Below, piece after piece: positions 10,593 to 20,285 of a stretch of DNA of 64,000 bases (position 1 is the first letter of the stretch; the number at the start of each line of letters is the position of its first letter). Source of the stretch: Kalaharituber pfeilii (lineage: Eukaryota > Ascomycota > Pezizomycetes > Pezizales > Pezizaceae); NCBI GenBank assembly GCA_015179045.1, contig WHUZ01000098.1, positions 1 to 64,000 of the forward strand, in the 5' to 3' direction. Under the pieces are notes generated by a model. The model was given only the letters and a program-made list of their open reading frames with translations, did no database searches and was not told the DNA's origin. The translations under genes and the position numbers were made by a program.

Positions 10593-11060
10593 GGGGGATA
10601 CTGCAGCGCCCTAGGACACCCGGCGTACAGTGTATGTTTTCCATAGTTACTGATGTATCACATGCCTGTATATGTATTACATGTACCAGTACATCTAGTC
10701 TCCTCCTCATGTAGCGTCACCTTCAACCGCGCCCCAACCATACCTATTGATTGAGGGTGTTGAATCATACAGAACCAGAGAGTGATAAACCATCACATTC
10801 CACTCCCTTGATATCTTTTCCTGTCACAGGGCCATAATAGTTACCTGATGGATGCACTACCCATTGCACTAAAAAGTCATCTCACTTGGTGTCGGGTGAT
10901 CAGGGTACTTGAACGTGTTCCAACTAGGCAGGTCGAATCCGTTCGCCCCAAATGTTCACCCCTACAGCTCTGATTTAGTGGATTTTGCTCGCACTCTCAC
11001 GATGCCATTTGTTTGACATACATTTCCTATACAAGACCAAGCCACATACTGTAAACAGAC
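10593..11060. other. Unassigned DNA with a dispersed repeat
   Basis: Bases about 10599-10655 (CTGCAGCGCCCTAGGACACC ... GTTACTGATGTA) resemble 24690-24745 with mostly transition differences. Nothing else is recognised. Confidence 0.45.
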
Positions 11061-11061
11061 C

Positions 11062-11142
11062 GTACTGCGGTGTTACAATTAGCGGAAAGTACCGCGACGT
11101 TACAATTAGCGGAAAGTACCGCGGCGTTACAATCAGCGACTA
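11062..11142. repeat. Tandem repeat, 27 bp x 3
   Basis: The unit GTACCGCGGCGTTACAATTA plus GCGGAAA starts at 11062, 11089 and 11116. Confidence 0.9.
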
Positions 11143-12208
11143 TCTCAATTAGGATTTCTCTTCTGACTATTTTTGGGTCTAAGTCTTTTTGTCGCATTCG
11201 AATACGAAATTAAGATTTCAATCTCACCACACGCCCGCGAGAAATGATTAAAAAAAAAAAAAGAAGAAGAAGAAGAGATGCTGCATGAAAAACCAGGCGG
11301 GCAAAAAAAAAATAAACAAAGCCGATTAGACTCACTTAGATATGCAAAGTCCGACCTCTTCTTCTCACCTGAATTCGCACTGCCACTAATGCCTGCCCCA
11401 CCACCCCCACCACCCCCACCACCCCCGTTCCCTGCGTCGATAATTCGTACAGAGCCTATAGAGTTGAATTCTGTAGCACTGAACTGGTAGGGGTGCATTC
11501 AATATTGCGTATGTCCGTGTCTCGTTGGATGCCAGGTTAATACATATAACTAGTCTGCACACTAAATACCTAAGCTTATCTTAAAATTGACGTTCTGTAC
11601 TAGGGTACTGTAGTCCGGTTAATCAGAAGCATGTAATGCATACTCGTTATGGTAAGCACCAGCATTTAGCGCGAGTTCGGTTACGGTTGACCTCAGGCCC
11701 GCGATCGGAGAAAAACGCTGCTACAAAACTGTCCTTGCAAAAGACTAATCCCGCGCACGGCCGATGATCAGACGCCATTTGCATCAGTAACGTGTACGAT
11801 TTCAAGTGTCACAATGAGACCTATTTCTCCGACATCTCAAGGCATCAACAGTAATTACAACCAAACCCATATCTGCCTTGAAATTGATAGAAGGTAAAAG
11901 TTCGCGAACAGGCCGGCACAGTCACTACGTATAAGGCCGGCCGCTTGGGTATTCAGAAAATGTACATGAGTCATTCGAATTGCCACCGGTGACAGGATGA
12001 TGCGTACTCGGTATCAAGCGTAAGTCTTCAGAAGCGCGAAAAGTTGCATACATTGTGACAGGGATCGTTGCTAGGGCAGTTCAGCTGTTTGTTATGTAAT
12101 ACAGCACTTGTTATCTACAGGATTCCAGAGTTACACGCTTCAATGTTTGTTTTCAATCAGCCAGCACAACTCATTTGTCCCAATCACAGTGTGTCGAATC
12201 ACCCACTG
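11143..12208. other. Unassigned DNA with a CCACCC microsatellite
   Basis: Short (CCACCC)n run at 11398-11427. The open frames over it are compositional. No gene is supported. Confidence 0.45.
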
Positions 12209-12266
12209 GCCCTGCCATGGCGAACAGCTACAAGCGGGGTCACGTGAAATTAAAAAAAAAAAAAAA
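12209..12266 (+). mobile_element. Micro-retroposon, tail family B (TSD AATCACCCACTG)
   Basis: About 42 nt of tail (CCCTGCCATGGCGAACAGC ... GGTCACGTGAAATT) plus poly(A), flanked by exact 12-bp duplications at 12197-12208 and 12267-12278. Confidence 0.93.
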
Positions 12267-12278
12267 AATCACCCACTG

Positions 12279-13250
12279 AAGCCTCATACAGTAGCGAAAT
12301 GGAAACCCGAGCTCGGCACGCAAATCTCGGTATAAAATTCACAATCGAGAAACTACTCTAGTTGAGCACATCTGAATTATTAATGTACACAACAAATGCG
12401 CAAATGAAGTGGAAAAGCCTCAAGAAGAGTGGGATAAAGAATAAAAGAATGCCTCATACCATTAGTTAGAAGTGTGCAGGATTGGCTTCGCGTTTGGGCA
12501 GCCAGGTTGTAGTTATGCAAATTATGCAATGCTTTGTTGACTTGAATGCAATTATAAAAATACGTGTGTCGTACTTTTGTGTGTAAATCCCATACAAAAG
12601 TTCTGAAGACTTTTCGACAAAAAGTCATACCTACTTCACTTTTGACCCCCTGTCCGGTGGCGCACATTAATGCATGCATAGCGCTTCTGAGTATTTTCCC
12701 CTACCCCCGAGTACAATGTTTGTTGCATTTACAGTATTGTATTGGTAAAGATAAATAGTATTGTCATGAAGTCTGTATGTGTGCCTCTCCAGAATTTCAC
12801 AACAGACTTTTCGGGGCAAGCTCTGGGTCAATTTGGCACCTGCAAACATGTGAGATGTGGTACAGTTCTTACTCTGGAGCTCGCACGACATCGCTGCATC
12901 TCTTGCAAACACTGAACACGCACCCAGTTTCCTGCTCTAAAATTTCAGCATCAATTATCACCCCCACCGACCGCTTGCACAAGACCTGAATATACCAATT
13001 GAAAGCGGTGCGACTGCTGATTGAATACCTACCGCCAATTCCAAATAGACCTCAAAGATCACGCACTGGAAGTGGTAAATAATGGGGCGCTGAATGGGTC
13101 ATATGCATACGTAGCTACAGTACTGTACCTTAATCTCTCAATTATCCGGACCTGACCACCGGACGATCATTTCGACCTGATCCCTACCGCCCTTCCTTGC
13201 CACCCTTCCCATTCCATCTGTTTCTCCTCTCATCGAACCTGAGATTTGAA
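12279..13250. other. Unassigned DNA with old DNA-transposon traces
   Basis: 12500-12650 (minus) resembles 3355-3500 around an imperfect TTTGTATGGGAT hairpin. CAGTACTGTACC then CAATTATCCGGACC near 13118-13155 looks like a pogo-type end. No gene is supported. Confidence 0.4.
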
Positions 13251-13720
13251 GGCATCTAAGCAAGAACGCACGGTGTTCTTGAGTAGGTCAACTAGTTCGC
13301 GAGCAGATCGGCTTATTCTGGAAATGCTCGGGTCGCCGGCCAGAATAAAAAGAACGGTCACAAATCAATCTGGATGCCAGAGTGAGGACAAAATGCGGGC
13401 CTTTAAGCGTGCTAAACAGAAATTTTGTAGATAGATTTAGTGTCTTCTCAATATATACGCTACTCTCTCGTACAGTTTCACCAGGCGGGGACCGTCTGCG
13501 GGCCAACTGTTTTGTTCCTCCCACTACAATCGCAATCATGCTGCTATGGTTCCATAACGAGACTAGCCACTGCTGCTTGTGGTACCCTGCGGCCGCAAGT
13601 GCCCCTGCATGAGAATACCAGCGCGCATCAAGCCTATTCGCTAATCCGCTTTGTGAAATGCTCCGATCTGCGGCCATATATATCATGCCACAGGATGACG
13701 AGCCACCACTTTGATGACCT

Positions 13721-13791
13721 TGTTTCTGCCCTGCCATGGCGAACAGCTACAAGCGGGGTCATGTGAAAAAAAAAAAAAAAAAAAAAAAAAA
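13721..13791 (+). mobile_element. Micro-retroposon, tail family B (TSD ACTTTGATGACCT)
   Basis: About 45 nt of tail plus poly(A), with exact 13-bp duplications at 13708-13720 and 13792-13804. The paralogous block (about 29757-29775) has the site once and uninserted, which confirms the insertion. Confidence 0.95.
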
Positions 13792-13910
13792 ACTTTGATG
13801 ACCTGGTAATACATGGAACAAAGCTTCATATTATGTTTTGGCCTTCACTTCCTTCGAGTATTAGTCCCAACCATCCCTTTGTCGTATCTGAATTACACTT
13901 CCACCCAGAG

Positions 13911-14197
13911 TGCCGGTGGTGTGGGGAGGAGGAGGAGACCACCGCACACGTGCTCACCAGATGCAAGACATGGAAACGAAAGTGGCCCGGGGGGATGGCG
14001 GACCTACTTAGCCCACCGAAGGACAAGGACAAGGATCCCTTAATGGAGTTACTGGATTGGATTCAAGAATAAGGTCGCATTCTCATTGATTTCACTACCG
14101 TTTTTCTTTTATTTTCATGTAATTAAACCTCGTCATAGCCCGAAGGGCGGTATACGAGTAATGATATTAAAATAATAAAAAAAAAAATAAAAAAAAT
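13911..14197 (+). mobile_element. LINE 3' end, ORF2 C-terminus, tail family A
   Basis: It encodes ECRWCGEEEETTAHVLTRC (CX2CX8HX4C), then KTWKRKWPGGMADLL, ending MELLDWIQE at 14072. The stem-loop at 14129-14158 carries a compensated pair (CTCGT with ACGAG). A mixed A-rich tail follows. The paralogous block lacks it after the shared CTGAATT...CTTCCA-like sequence at about 13890-13910, which marks the 5' junction. Confidence 0.85.
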
Positions 14198-14269
14198 GAC
14201 GCACATACCAATGAAGTTCGTGAATTGGACGGAATTGCAGAGCAATTGGCGCTACGGTTGTAGTTCCTT

Positions 14270-15423
14270 TTTTTTTTTTTTTTTTATATCAATACTCGCA
14301 TGCCGCCCGATGGGCTATGGCGAGGGTCTTTATTAAAAGAAAAAAGAAAAACAACTCTCGCTAACCACTCCTCCTAACTAACTACATGTGTTGCCCGCAG
14401 AGCTCTCTCATGGTGCGGGTGAAAGGCCCGGTATGTCCTACTTCCGTCCCCTCTCCGAATCATACCGTTCCGTCCTCAACCAACGACCCCCAAGCCTCAC
14501 CCTCCCAACCTCAATCTCCCTCTCCAGGTAAGCTACCACCGAACTGGTCTTTTTCCCTTCCTCAACCAGCGTGGTCTTCCTCCTCAGCCAGCGAATTCCG
14601 GCGACCCTTCCCAAATCCTTATTCGCTGCCTCCAACCAATATTTGACCTTCCCTAGGTACTTCCGTAGTGCGATCCCGTGTATTACTATGCCGGCTTTAC
14701 CTCTGGTGGTGGCATCGGGATTGGTTGGCGGGGGGGGCGGAGGTGCTCTTGTGGCGGGGAGTCTTCTGTGTCTCTGCCCTATGTCTCTTGAAGGCTGCGT
14801 CTTGACTCGGCAGCGGTTTTCTGGTTGGGGGGTTTTGCTCGAAGGCGGAGTGGGGGGGGGGGGGGGGGTTACTGGCACCCCCTTTGTTGGGTGGGGCTCC
14901 CAGTACTGTGTGGCGGTGGTGTCGGTAGTGGCGGTCCACCCGCTTCGTACCGGGTGACGTCGCCGTGGTCGTCGAACCAAATTGTCAAGTTCGACCCGTG
15001 CTTTGGGGAGCCTCCCAATCCGTGGTCCGCTTCCATCACGTACTTCCATAGATTGCCGAACACCCCGTCCTCGCTATAGCCCGCGCGCTCCAGGGCTTTC
15101 ACGGTCGTCTCCCAGACGTCCGCCCTGGTTATGCGTCGAGTTTTTAGCGTGTCTTGGCACGACATGGGTGTGGTTGATGTGTTGGCAACGGAGGTGGTGA
15201 GCTGAAGATTCCTCGTATTTTCGACCCTCGGGGGAAAATTGCGGTGTTCAGTATCTGAGGATAAAAATCGGATCAAAAGACTCAGCTCGCTGAGAGCTTT
15301 CGATCTATGTAGGTTTCAGCGGGGGGGACGTTGTGGTTGTGGAGTCGCTTCCAAACGCTCTGGTCTGTACGTCAGTTGTAGTCTCGTCTAAACCTAATTG
15401 CAGCGAAATGTAGGTGTAACTTG
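14270..15423 (-). mobile_element. Full-length ORF1-only LINE derivative (TSD GGTTGTAGTTCCTT)
   Basis: Exact 14-bp duplications at 14256-14269 and 15424-15437 bound a 1154-bp element read on the minus strand. It has a leader with GCGTTTGGAAGCGACTCC and CTCTCAGCGAGCTGAGTC, ORF1 (15165-14438), a 3' UTR containing CTGCGGGCAACACATGTA, the family A stem-loop (about 14297-14327) and poly(A). No ORF2 sequence is present although both ends are intact, so this is an ORF1-only element rather than a 5' truncation. Confidence 0.92.
14438..15165 (-). pseudogene. ORF1 protein of the ORF1-only LINE derivative (one frameshift)
   Basis: It starts MSCQDTLKTRRITRADVW at 15165. Domains: an N-terminal globular part (WETTVKALERAGYSEDGVFG, IWFDDHGDVTRYEAG), a Pro/Thr-rich linker, and a C-terminal segment of about 85 residues (IVIHGIALRK, RVAGIRWLRRKTTLVEEGKK, VRLGGRWLR) ending YDSERGRK at 14438. 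The C-terminal part has the hydrophobic pattern of the RRM-like domain of LINE ORF1 proteins. No CCHC knuckles follow. The frame shifts in the G run at about 14851-14867 (C run on the coding strand), which is length-unstable. Function as an RNA-binding chaperone is family inference. Confidence 0.7.
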
Positions 15424-15472
15424 GGTTGTAGTTCCTTGGTTATTTCCTTTATATATACGAAGGTTTCTGCTC

Positions 15473-15535
15473 TCGCTATAATCAAACTGAGCGGCATACA
15501 AGTAATGATATATAACAGTTGCAAATGTAAGGAAA
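15473..15535 (+). mobile_element. Ancient family A tail shared by both duplicated copies
   Basis: CTCTCGCTATAATCAAACTGAG, then GCGGCATACA, then AGTAATGATATATAA is a decayed stem-loop tail. The equivalent sits at 29948-30003 in the paralogous block, so this insertion predates the duplication. Confidence 0.6.
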
Positions 15536-16111
15536 ATAAAAATGTATACAAAACAAAAGCAAAAACAAAACGGACATATTTCATGAAATGACCAAACCAA
15601 GGGGCATTAAACGTCAACAAAACCAATCAGACCCGCTCAAGAATATACGCGAAGTCCCTTACCCCCTCTTCCACAGCCTATTTCCTACTGCCACCATGGC
15701 CAGTCCCCATGCCAACCCACTCCATTCCCACCCCGGGTACCCCATATCACGTAGCATCGCTTCCCCCCTTCTCGGTGAATTCCGCCTTCAATTTAATCAT
15801 CATATCGCCCATAAAAGAAAACCCCGAGAGCTGGGGACCCATGCAAAGTGAATTTCCGCCCAATATGATACTACTTTCCCTGCACGTCAGTAACCGGCCG
15901 ACACGAAGTGCTCAATGTAGAAAGGCCATGCAATCCATATATCCAGCGGAGCATATATGAGGCTGAGAAAGACAATCCAATGGCTCGCGGGTTGTACTTT
16001 AGACCCGCATATTTAGAGGATGGGTTTAGTCCCACGAGATTCATTTAACCTTCATGGTAGTCTTTGCCCCCTGCCCCAGAAAAATACCTCTACGTTGAAA
16101 TTTTATCTTCA

Positions 16112-16906
16112 ATGGAATATCATCTGATGCTGGAGGTGGAGTGGGCATGGCTCTTTCCCCATACTATCGCAAACCGAACATTCATGAGCCCTTCCGTCGT
16201 TGCACTTGGCCGAAGCATGCAAGGAACAAGCGTGTTCATGATAGTTACTCAATCAGGAATCCAGCTTCTGGAGACAGTTTTAAGGTGATACGATATCTGA
16301 GTTAAAAGACCTATGTTAACAAAATATAGGGGGACCATATCAGCCGGCCCGGAAACCGTTTGGGACAGCCTTTCATGCGGGCCGGACAATCAAGAAGGAT
16401 TCGAAAGAGTACGCTCATATGCGCCAACTATGCTTACTGGGAACGAAATTCACAACTCAGATTTGAACAACACCAACTATCCACAAATGGTCAACCACCT
16501 GGCTGTGGTTTCGCGTAATGAGAACCAGGAAAACGCTGGGGAGATGTTCAATATCATGGGCCAAGAAGATCTGGGTACACATGTGGACTGGCAAGGCGCC
16601 CAGCTCCTCCCCAATGCTTCCACCGCAGCTTCTCAGCAACCTCAAGCAATATTCTGGGATCCCCCCAACGTTCCAAATGACTTTGTTCCTGCCCCTGTGT
16701 GGCCAAGTTACAACATTACGTTCAACGAACCTGTCATCTTCACGGCTCCACCCCCTGATGCTAGGCAGAAGGTACGCTCAACCTATCATGTTTTCTGTAC
16801 GTATGCTGAATTAAGCCGACTGGTAGATGGAGCAGCCTCGTTCCAGCACATAGGAATCCTGCGTCACAACTTTATCGAGAATGGCTCAAGTATATGTATT
16901 CAGTGA
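16112..16906 (+). CDS. Two-exon gene of unknown function (paralogue 1)
   Basis: Exon 1 is 16112-16284 (173 nt) and exon 2 is 16330-16906 (577 nt), giving 249 residues. The 45-bp intron has GTGATA at its donor and AAATATAG at its acceptor. Start MEYHLMLEVEWAWLFPH; exon 1 ends GIQLLETVLR; exon 2 has NVPNDFVPAPVWPSYNITF, EPVIFTAPPPDARQKVRST and IGILRHNFIENG. The paralogue at 30505 keeps the start, the exon-1 length, the intron position and phase, and the reading frame despite strong divergence. That supports a protein-coding gene under constraint. No domain, signal peptide or membrane span is recognised. It could also be the product of an unknown transposon. A decayed family A-like tail follows at about 17212-17245. 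Confidence 0.6.
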
Positions 16907-17549
16907 ACTCGAACGCTTTTTTCCACAAGGATATCTCATCTCCCTGAATACATGCTCAGGGACACTCAGGGAAAGCTTGGGACGATTTAACAGTATGAAT
17001 TTCACTTGTGCTGAAACTATGAGTGGGCCGAAAATGATGTCGTAAAGGACGAGAATTGGGCTGAAAGAACTCGTTCACGTCTAGCAATATATTATACCAT
17101 TATGTCGTGGTACTTTTTGGTGTGGTCTGGTAGGAATAGGGACTATCTTTGCTGCAATTCTTCTATTTCTTTCTTTTTCTATTTTCTTTGTAGGTAGCGA
17201 CTTCATCGCTCTTGCCATAGCCCTAAGGCAGCATTCCAGAATGATACAAGAACTTCATTGGGCCACCTCTCGTCTAAGCTGTCGCTGCCATAGATTGCCA
17301 GGTTGTTTGCATGATTATGTGACCAAAAAGCAAGGAGTAAAAAAAAAAAAAAAAATGTCGTCTATTACCCGGACCACGCCAGTTCTTAGGAACACAATAT
17401 GTTCTTCCGTCGACAAACCAGTTCACAAACCAACCCGCCTGTAATACCTATATGACTGCTAGCATCAAAATAGATACATATAATTATGAGCGGCAGTAAA
17501 GATCTAAATAAAAGGAGCTAACAGATGTCAAAGTAGGTGTGCGAATAGA

Positions 17550-17920
17550 CGCGGGCAGCGCGTCAAACCAGCAGCAGTGAGCTGCCCACAAAATAGGGGC
17601 AACAAGATGAGGGCGTAGAGCTTCTTGTGCTTGGCATGCAGAAAGTAATTCATGAAATCGCTACTTGAGATGTTGATGAATTCGAAAACAAGTGGTAGTT
17701 TGAAGCGCGTCCTCTCCGTTTATGTAATCTGGTGGCGATTTGCAGCGCAGGGCCGCTGGTGACTGCTGATAGCCCGCGTATCGTCATCGAATTGCTGGTG
17801 AGCGATTACAACTCTTCGAACCATATCCGGCGCTCGTGTTGTGCAATTGTTCAGAGCCTCGTCCAGAATTCAGTGTGCAGGGGCCCCCTTAAATACTGTT
17901 GGCGGGGAATCAGTGATCGG
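17550..17920 (-). other. Conserved block, possible promoter and 5' end of a minus-strand gene
   Basis: This block is among the best conserved between the two duplicated copies. On the minus strand both copies have a GTATTTAA box (17890; 32670) about 100-130 bp upstream of a coding-like stretch with shared residues (SACQAQEALRPH). In copy 1 a TAG interrupts it; in copy 2 it runs 66 codons (32549-32349). Either a broken gene or another conserved repeat would fit. Confidence 0.35.
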
Positions 17921-18175
17921 AATTACGGACCATTGTGAGCCGAACCAGTCACGAGCCGAGGCAACTTGCCCACAACTTTCGCTTTGATCGGATTTTTGTC
18001 GAACGTCATGTGGGATGGCTTTGCGGGATGCAGCCGTACTAGTAACGTAAAGTAAACTAACATTTTACAGCCAACTGTTGTGAGACCTTTTTCATTTGTT
18101 AGAGTAAGCACTTGTTGTTGCCTAGCGTGCATGTGTGCCAATAATCCCTGAGCTGTCCTGGTCTAAATACAATGC

Positions 18176-18370
18176 TATGGAGTCTCTCATATTGGATCCC
18201 CCCCAATATGACTAAATCCGCCCTATAGAGGTCGCCTAATGACGGAGAAGGAAATTTGGGGGCGCGGGACTCCGTCCAGTTATACTGGAAATCCAGTCAT
18301 AGAAGATCCGATATTATAACAGGTTTGACTATAGCGAGTTTAGTATGGGAAATGATCGCAAAGGCGATAT
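18176..18370. other. Possible pogo-type MITE remnant
   Basis: GTCTCTCATATTGGATCC at 18181-18198 matches the left end of the small element at 52432. The rest is unassigned. Confidence 0.35.
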
Positions 18371-18570
18371 TTTTTTTTTTTTTTTTTTTTTATCAGTACT
18401 CACATGCCGCCCTATGGGCTATGGCGAGGTTAAGTACATGAAGATATAGATAGAAATACAGAGGAAGGAAAAAAGAAAGATAAATCGTCGTCCCGCCTAC
18501 ACTTAGGGAAAAGCCTGAAACTATCGTTCCGCCCATTCTAGAATGTCCGCCAGCGCGTCCTTATGGCGAG
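18370..18570 (-). mobile_element. LINE 3' end, tail family A, ORF2 terminal codons
   Basis: On the minus strand the last ORF2 codons (KDALADILEWAER, stop) precede a short 3' UTR, the stem-loop (about 18397-18428) and poly(A). The 5' limit and duplication are uncertain (GGCGA on both sides). Confidence 0.65.
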
Positions 18571-19140
18571 TTAACACAAAAACGAGTGACCGGGTACATA
18601 TACAGGGGTGAGTAGAAAAGTGAAAACAAGTAATAAGAATAAGAAATGAATGACAGCATGTTCTAGAATATTCGAGTCATGTCCTCAACGCGTGGTATCA
18701 GCTATCATCTGGCCGAAAGCGTAGCCAATACGTCGAAGCTGAGTGTGCGAGCCGAAGCATGTTGTTCGAATCGGCGTAGCAGGAAGGGGGAGCTGTTTCA
18801 GGATGAGATAAGGTGGGCACTGAGAACGAATGGATTGAGAGAAGGTGGAGGAGCTGCACCAAAGAAACCACAGGAGGAGTGGCTGTGGAATGAAGAGGCG
18901 TCCGGATGACTGAGTGTGTCATCCCCTTAAACAAATTGAGGTAGACATCGAAGCAGACTCTCAATACTAAGCGAAAGAGCTGCTCTGATCTATAGCCAGA
19001 AGGCATACAATATGGGCTCCTGCAGAGGATTAGACAGAACGCGGGAAAACAACAACCGTGGAGGGGTTTATACCGAGAATTTGCGGAGGACATATGGTAT
19101 ATGAGGGACAAGGCGAAGCGAACGAAGGTAGTACTGATTC
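18571..19140. other. Unassigned DNA
   Basis: A 149-codon minus-strand frame (19147-18698) is open but has no recognised domain, and I cannot support it as a gene. Confidence 0.35.
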
Positions 19141-19154
19141 CGAGCATATAGATT

Positions 19155-19209
19155 TTTTTTTTTTTTTTTTTTCACGTGACCCCGCGTGCAGCTGTTCGCC
19201 ATGGCAAGG
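19155..19209 (-). mobile_element. Micro-retroposon, tail family B (TSD CGAGCATATAGATT)
   Basis: Tail plus poly(A) only. The 14-bp duplications at 19141-19154 and 19210-19223 differ by one transition. Confidence 0.92.
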
Positions 19210-19466
19210 CGAGCATGTAGATTGGGATGTAGCGCTAGGGACAATCGTGCTGCTCAATTCTATCGGTAACTTGGGATAGCAGAAACTAGAAGGTAGCGAG
19301 CGGGCATTCGTAAATACTGCCGTTAGTTTAATCGTAAGAGTTCGAAGAGAGGAGGAGAAATGCTACGGATCTTTTGGAGACACTCACGACAGTGACGTAG
19401 GAACGAGGTGTGTATACTGTATCGGGCTCGCGGTACATTGAGTCGGCTTCAGCATTTCGTCGAGAG

Positions 19467-19858
19467 ATTTTTTTTTTTTTTTTTTTTTTTATATCAATAC
19501 TCGCAGACCGCCCGAAGGGCTATGGCGAGGTCTTTATTAAAAGAGAGAAAGAAACGAAGAAGTCAACAACCCCAAACTAACTACTCTCAACCAACTACCT
19601 AACTACCTACATGTATTGCCCGCGAACTCCTCCATGATGCGGGTGGCGCCCGGTATCTCCTACTTCCGTCCCCTCTCCGACTCATACCGGACCGACTTGT
19701 GCCATCGTCCACTCAGCCTCACCTTCTCGACATCCATCTCTTTTCCCAGGTAAATCACCACCGAGCTGGTTTTCTTGCCTTCCTCCTCCAACACGTCCCT
19801 CTTCCTAAGCCAGCGAATCCCCCTTATCTTCCCTAACTCGCTGTTGATCAACGGTTGA
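19467..19858 (-). mobile_element. ORF1-type LINE derivative, 5'-truncated, tail family A
   Basis: The minus strand encodes the ORF1 C-terminal domain (KIRGIRWLRKRDVLEEEGKK, VRLSGRWHKSVRYESERGRK, stop at 19660), then CGCGGGCAATACATGTA, the stem-loop (about 19497-19527) and poly(A). The 5' limit is approximate. The fragment is intact from about 19850 to its stop. Confidence 0.8.
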
Positions 19859-20019
19859 GAATGAGAAGCCTCCAGTAGGAGGTACAAGGGGTTTCGACAA
19901 ATCTGAGGCGATCTGAGACGCAGATGTGGTGGGATAGAGCGGTGAGAGGCAGAGACCTGATGGTACGGGATGGATTGTTTCGGGTATCACATACTCCCAT
20001 TATCGTTATTCGCTAGGCG

Positions 20020-20277
20020 TAGTTAGCGGCACAAGCCGAGCCAGCTCGAGCTCAAACGAGCCAAGATCATGCTAGTGTTTTTCTTGCCAGCTCGCTAAAA
20101 TGCTTAGCCAGTGCAAGGTTTCATAAACTGTAAATACCTAATATAGTAATAATTAGAGACTTGGAGCTCATTCTGACCTACCAGTGAGAAAGATGAAAAT
20201 TTAGCTTAGTTTAGTTTAGTTTGTCAATATTATATATATAATCAATCTAGGCTCGAGCTAGCTCGTGCCGCTCACTG
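20020..20277. mobile_element. hAT-type MITE (TSD GCTAGGCG)
   Basis: 258 bp with terminal inverted repeats TAGTTAGCGGCAC... and CAGTGAGCGGCACGAGC, and an exact 8-bp duplication at 20012-20019 and 20278-20285. The length of the duplication and the CAGTG end fit hAT. It has the same central sequence as 46714-47048 in inverse orientation and no coding capacity. Confidence 0.9.
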
Positions 20278-20285
20278 GCTAGGCG

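Larger units (their letters stand above)
13251..18175. repeat. Segmental duplication, copy 1
   Basis: With retroposons removed, this block is collinear with 29510-32990. Shared markers in order: GTGTTCTTGAGT (13273/29540), GAGCCACCACTTTGA (13700/29751), CATCCCTTTGTCG (13872/29846), a decayed family A tail (15473/29950), a two-exon gene (16112/30505), GACTGCTAGCATCA (17454/32004), a GTATTTAA box (17890/32670) and GAGACCTTTTTCATTTG (18082/32888). Divergence is substantial, so the event is old. Confidence 0.85.

Noticed and set aside
11278..11490. Proline-run small protein
   Set aside because: The proline run is a CCACCC microsatellite and nothing else supports a gene.
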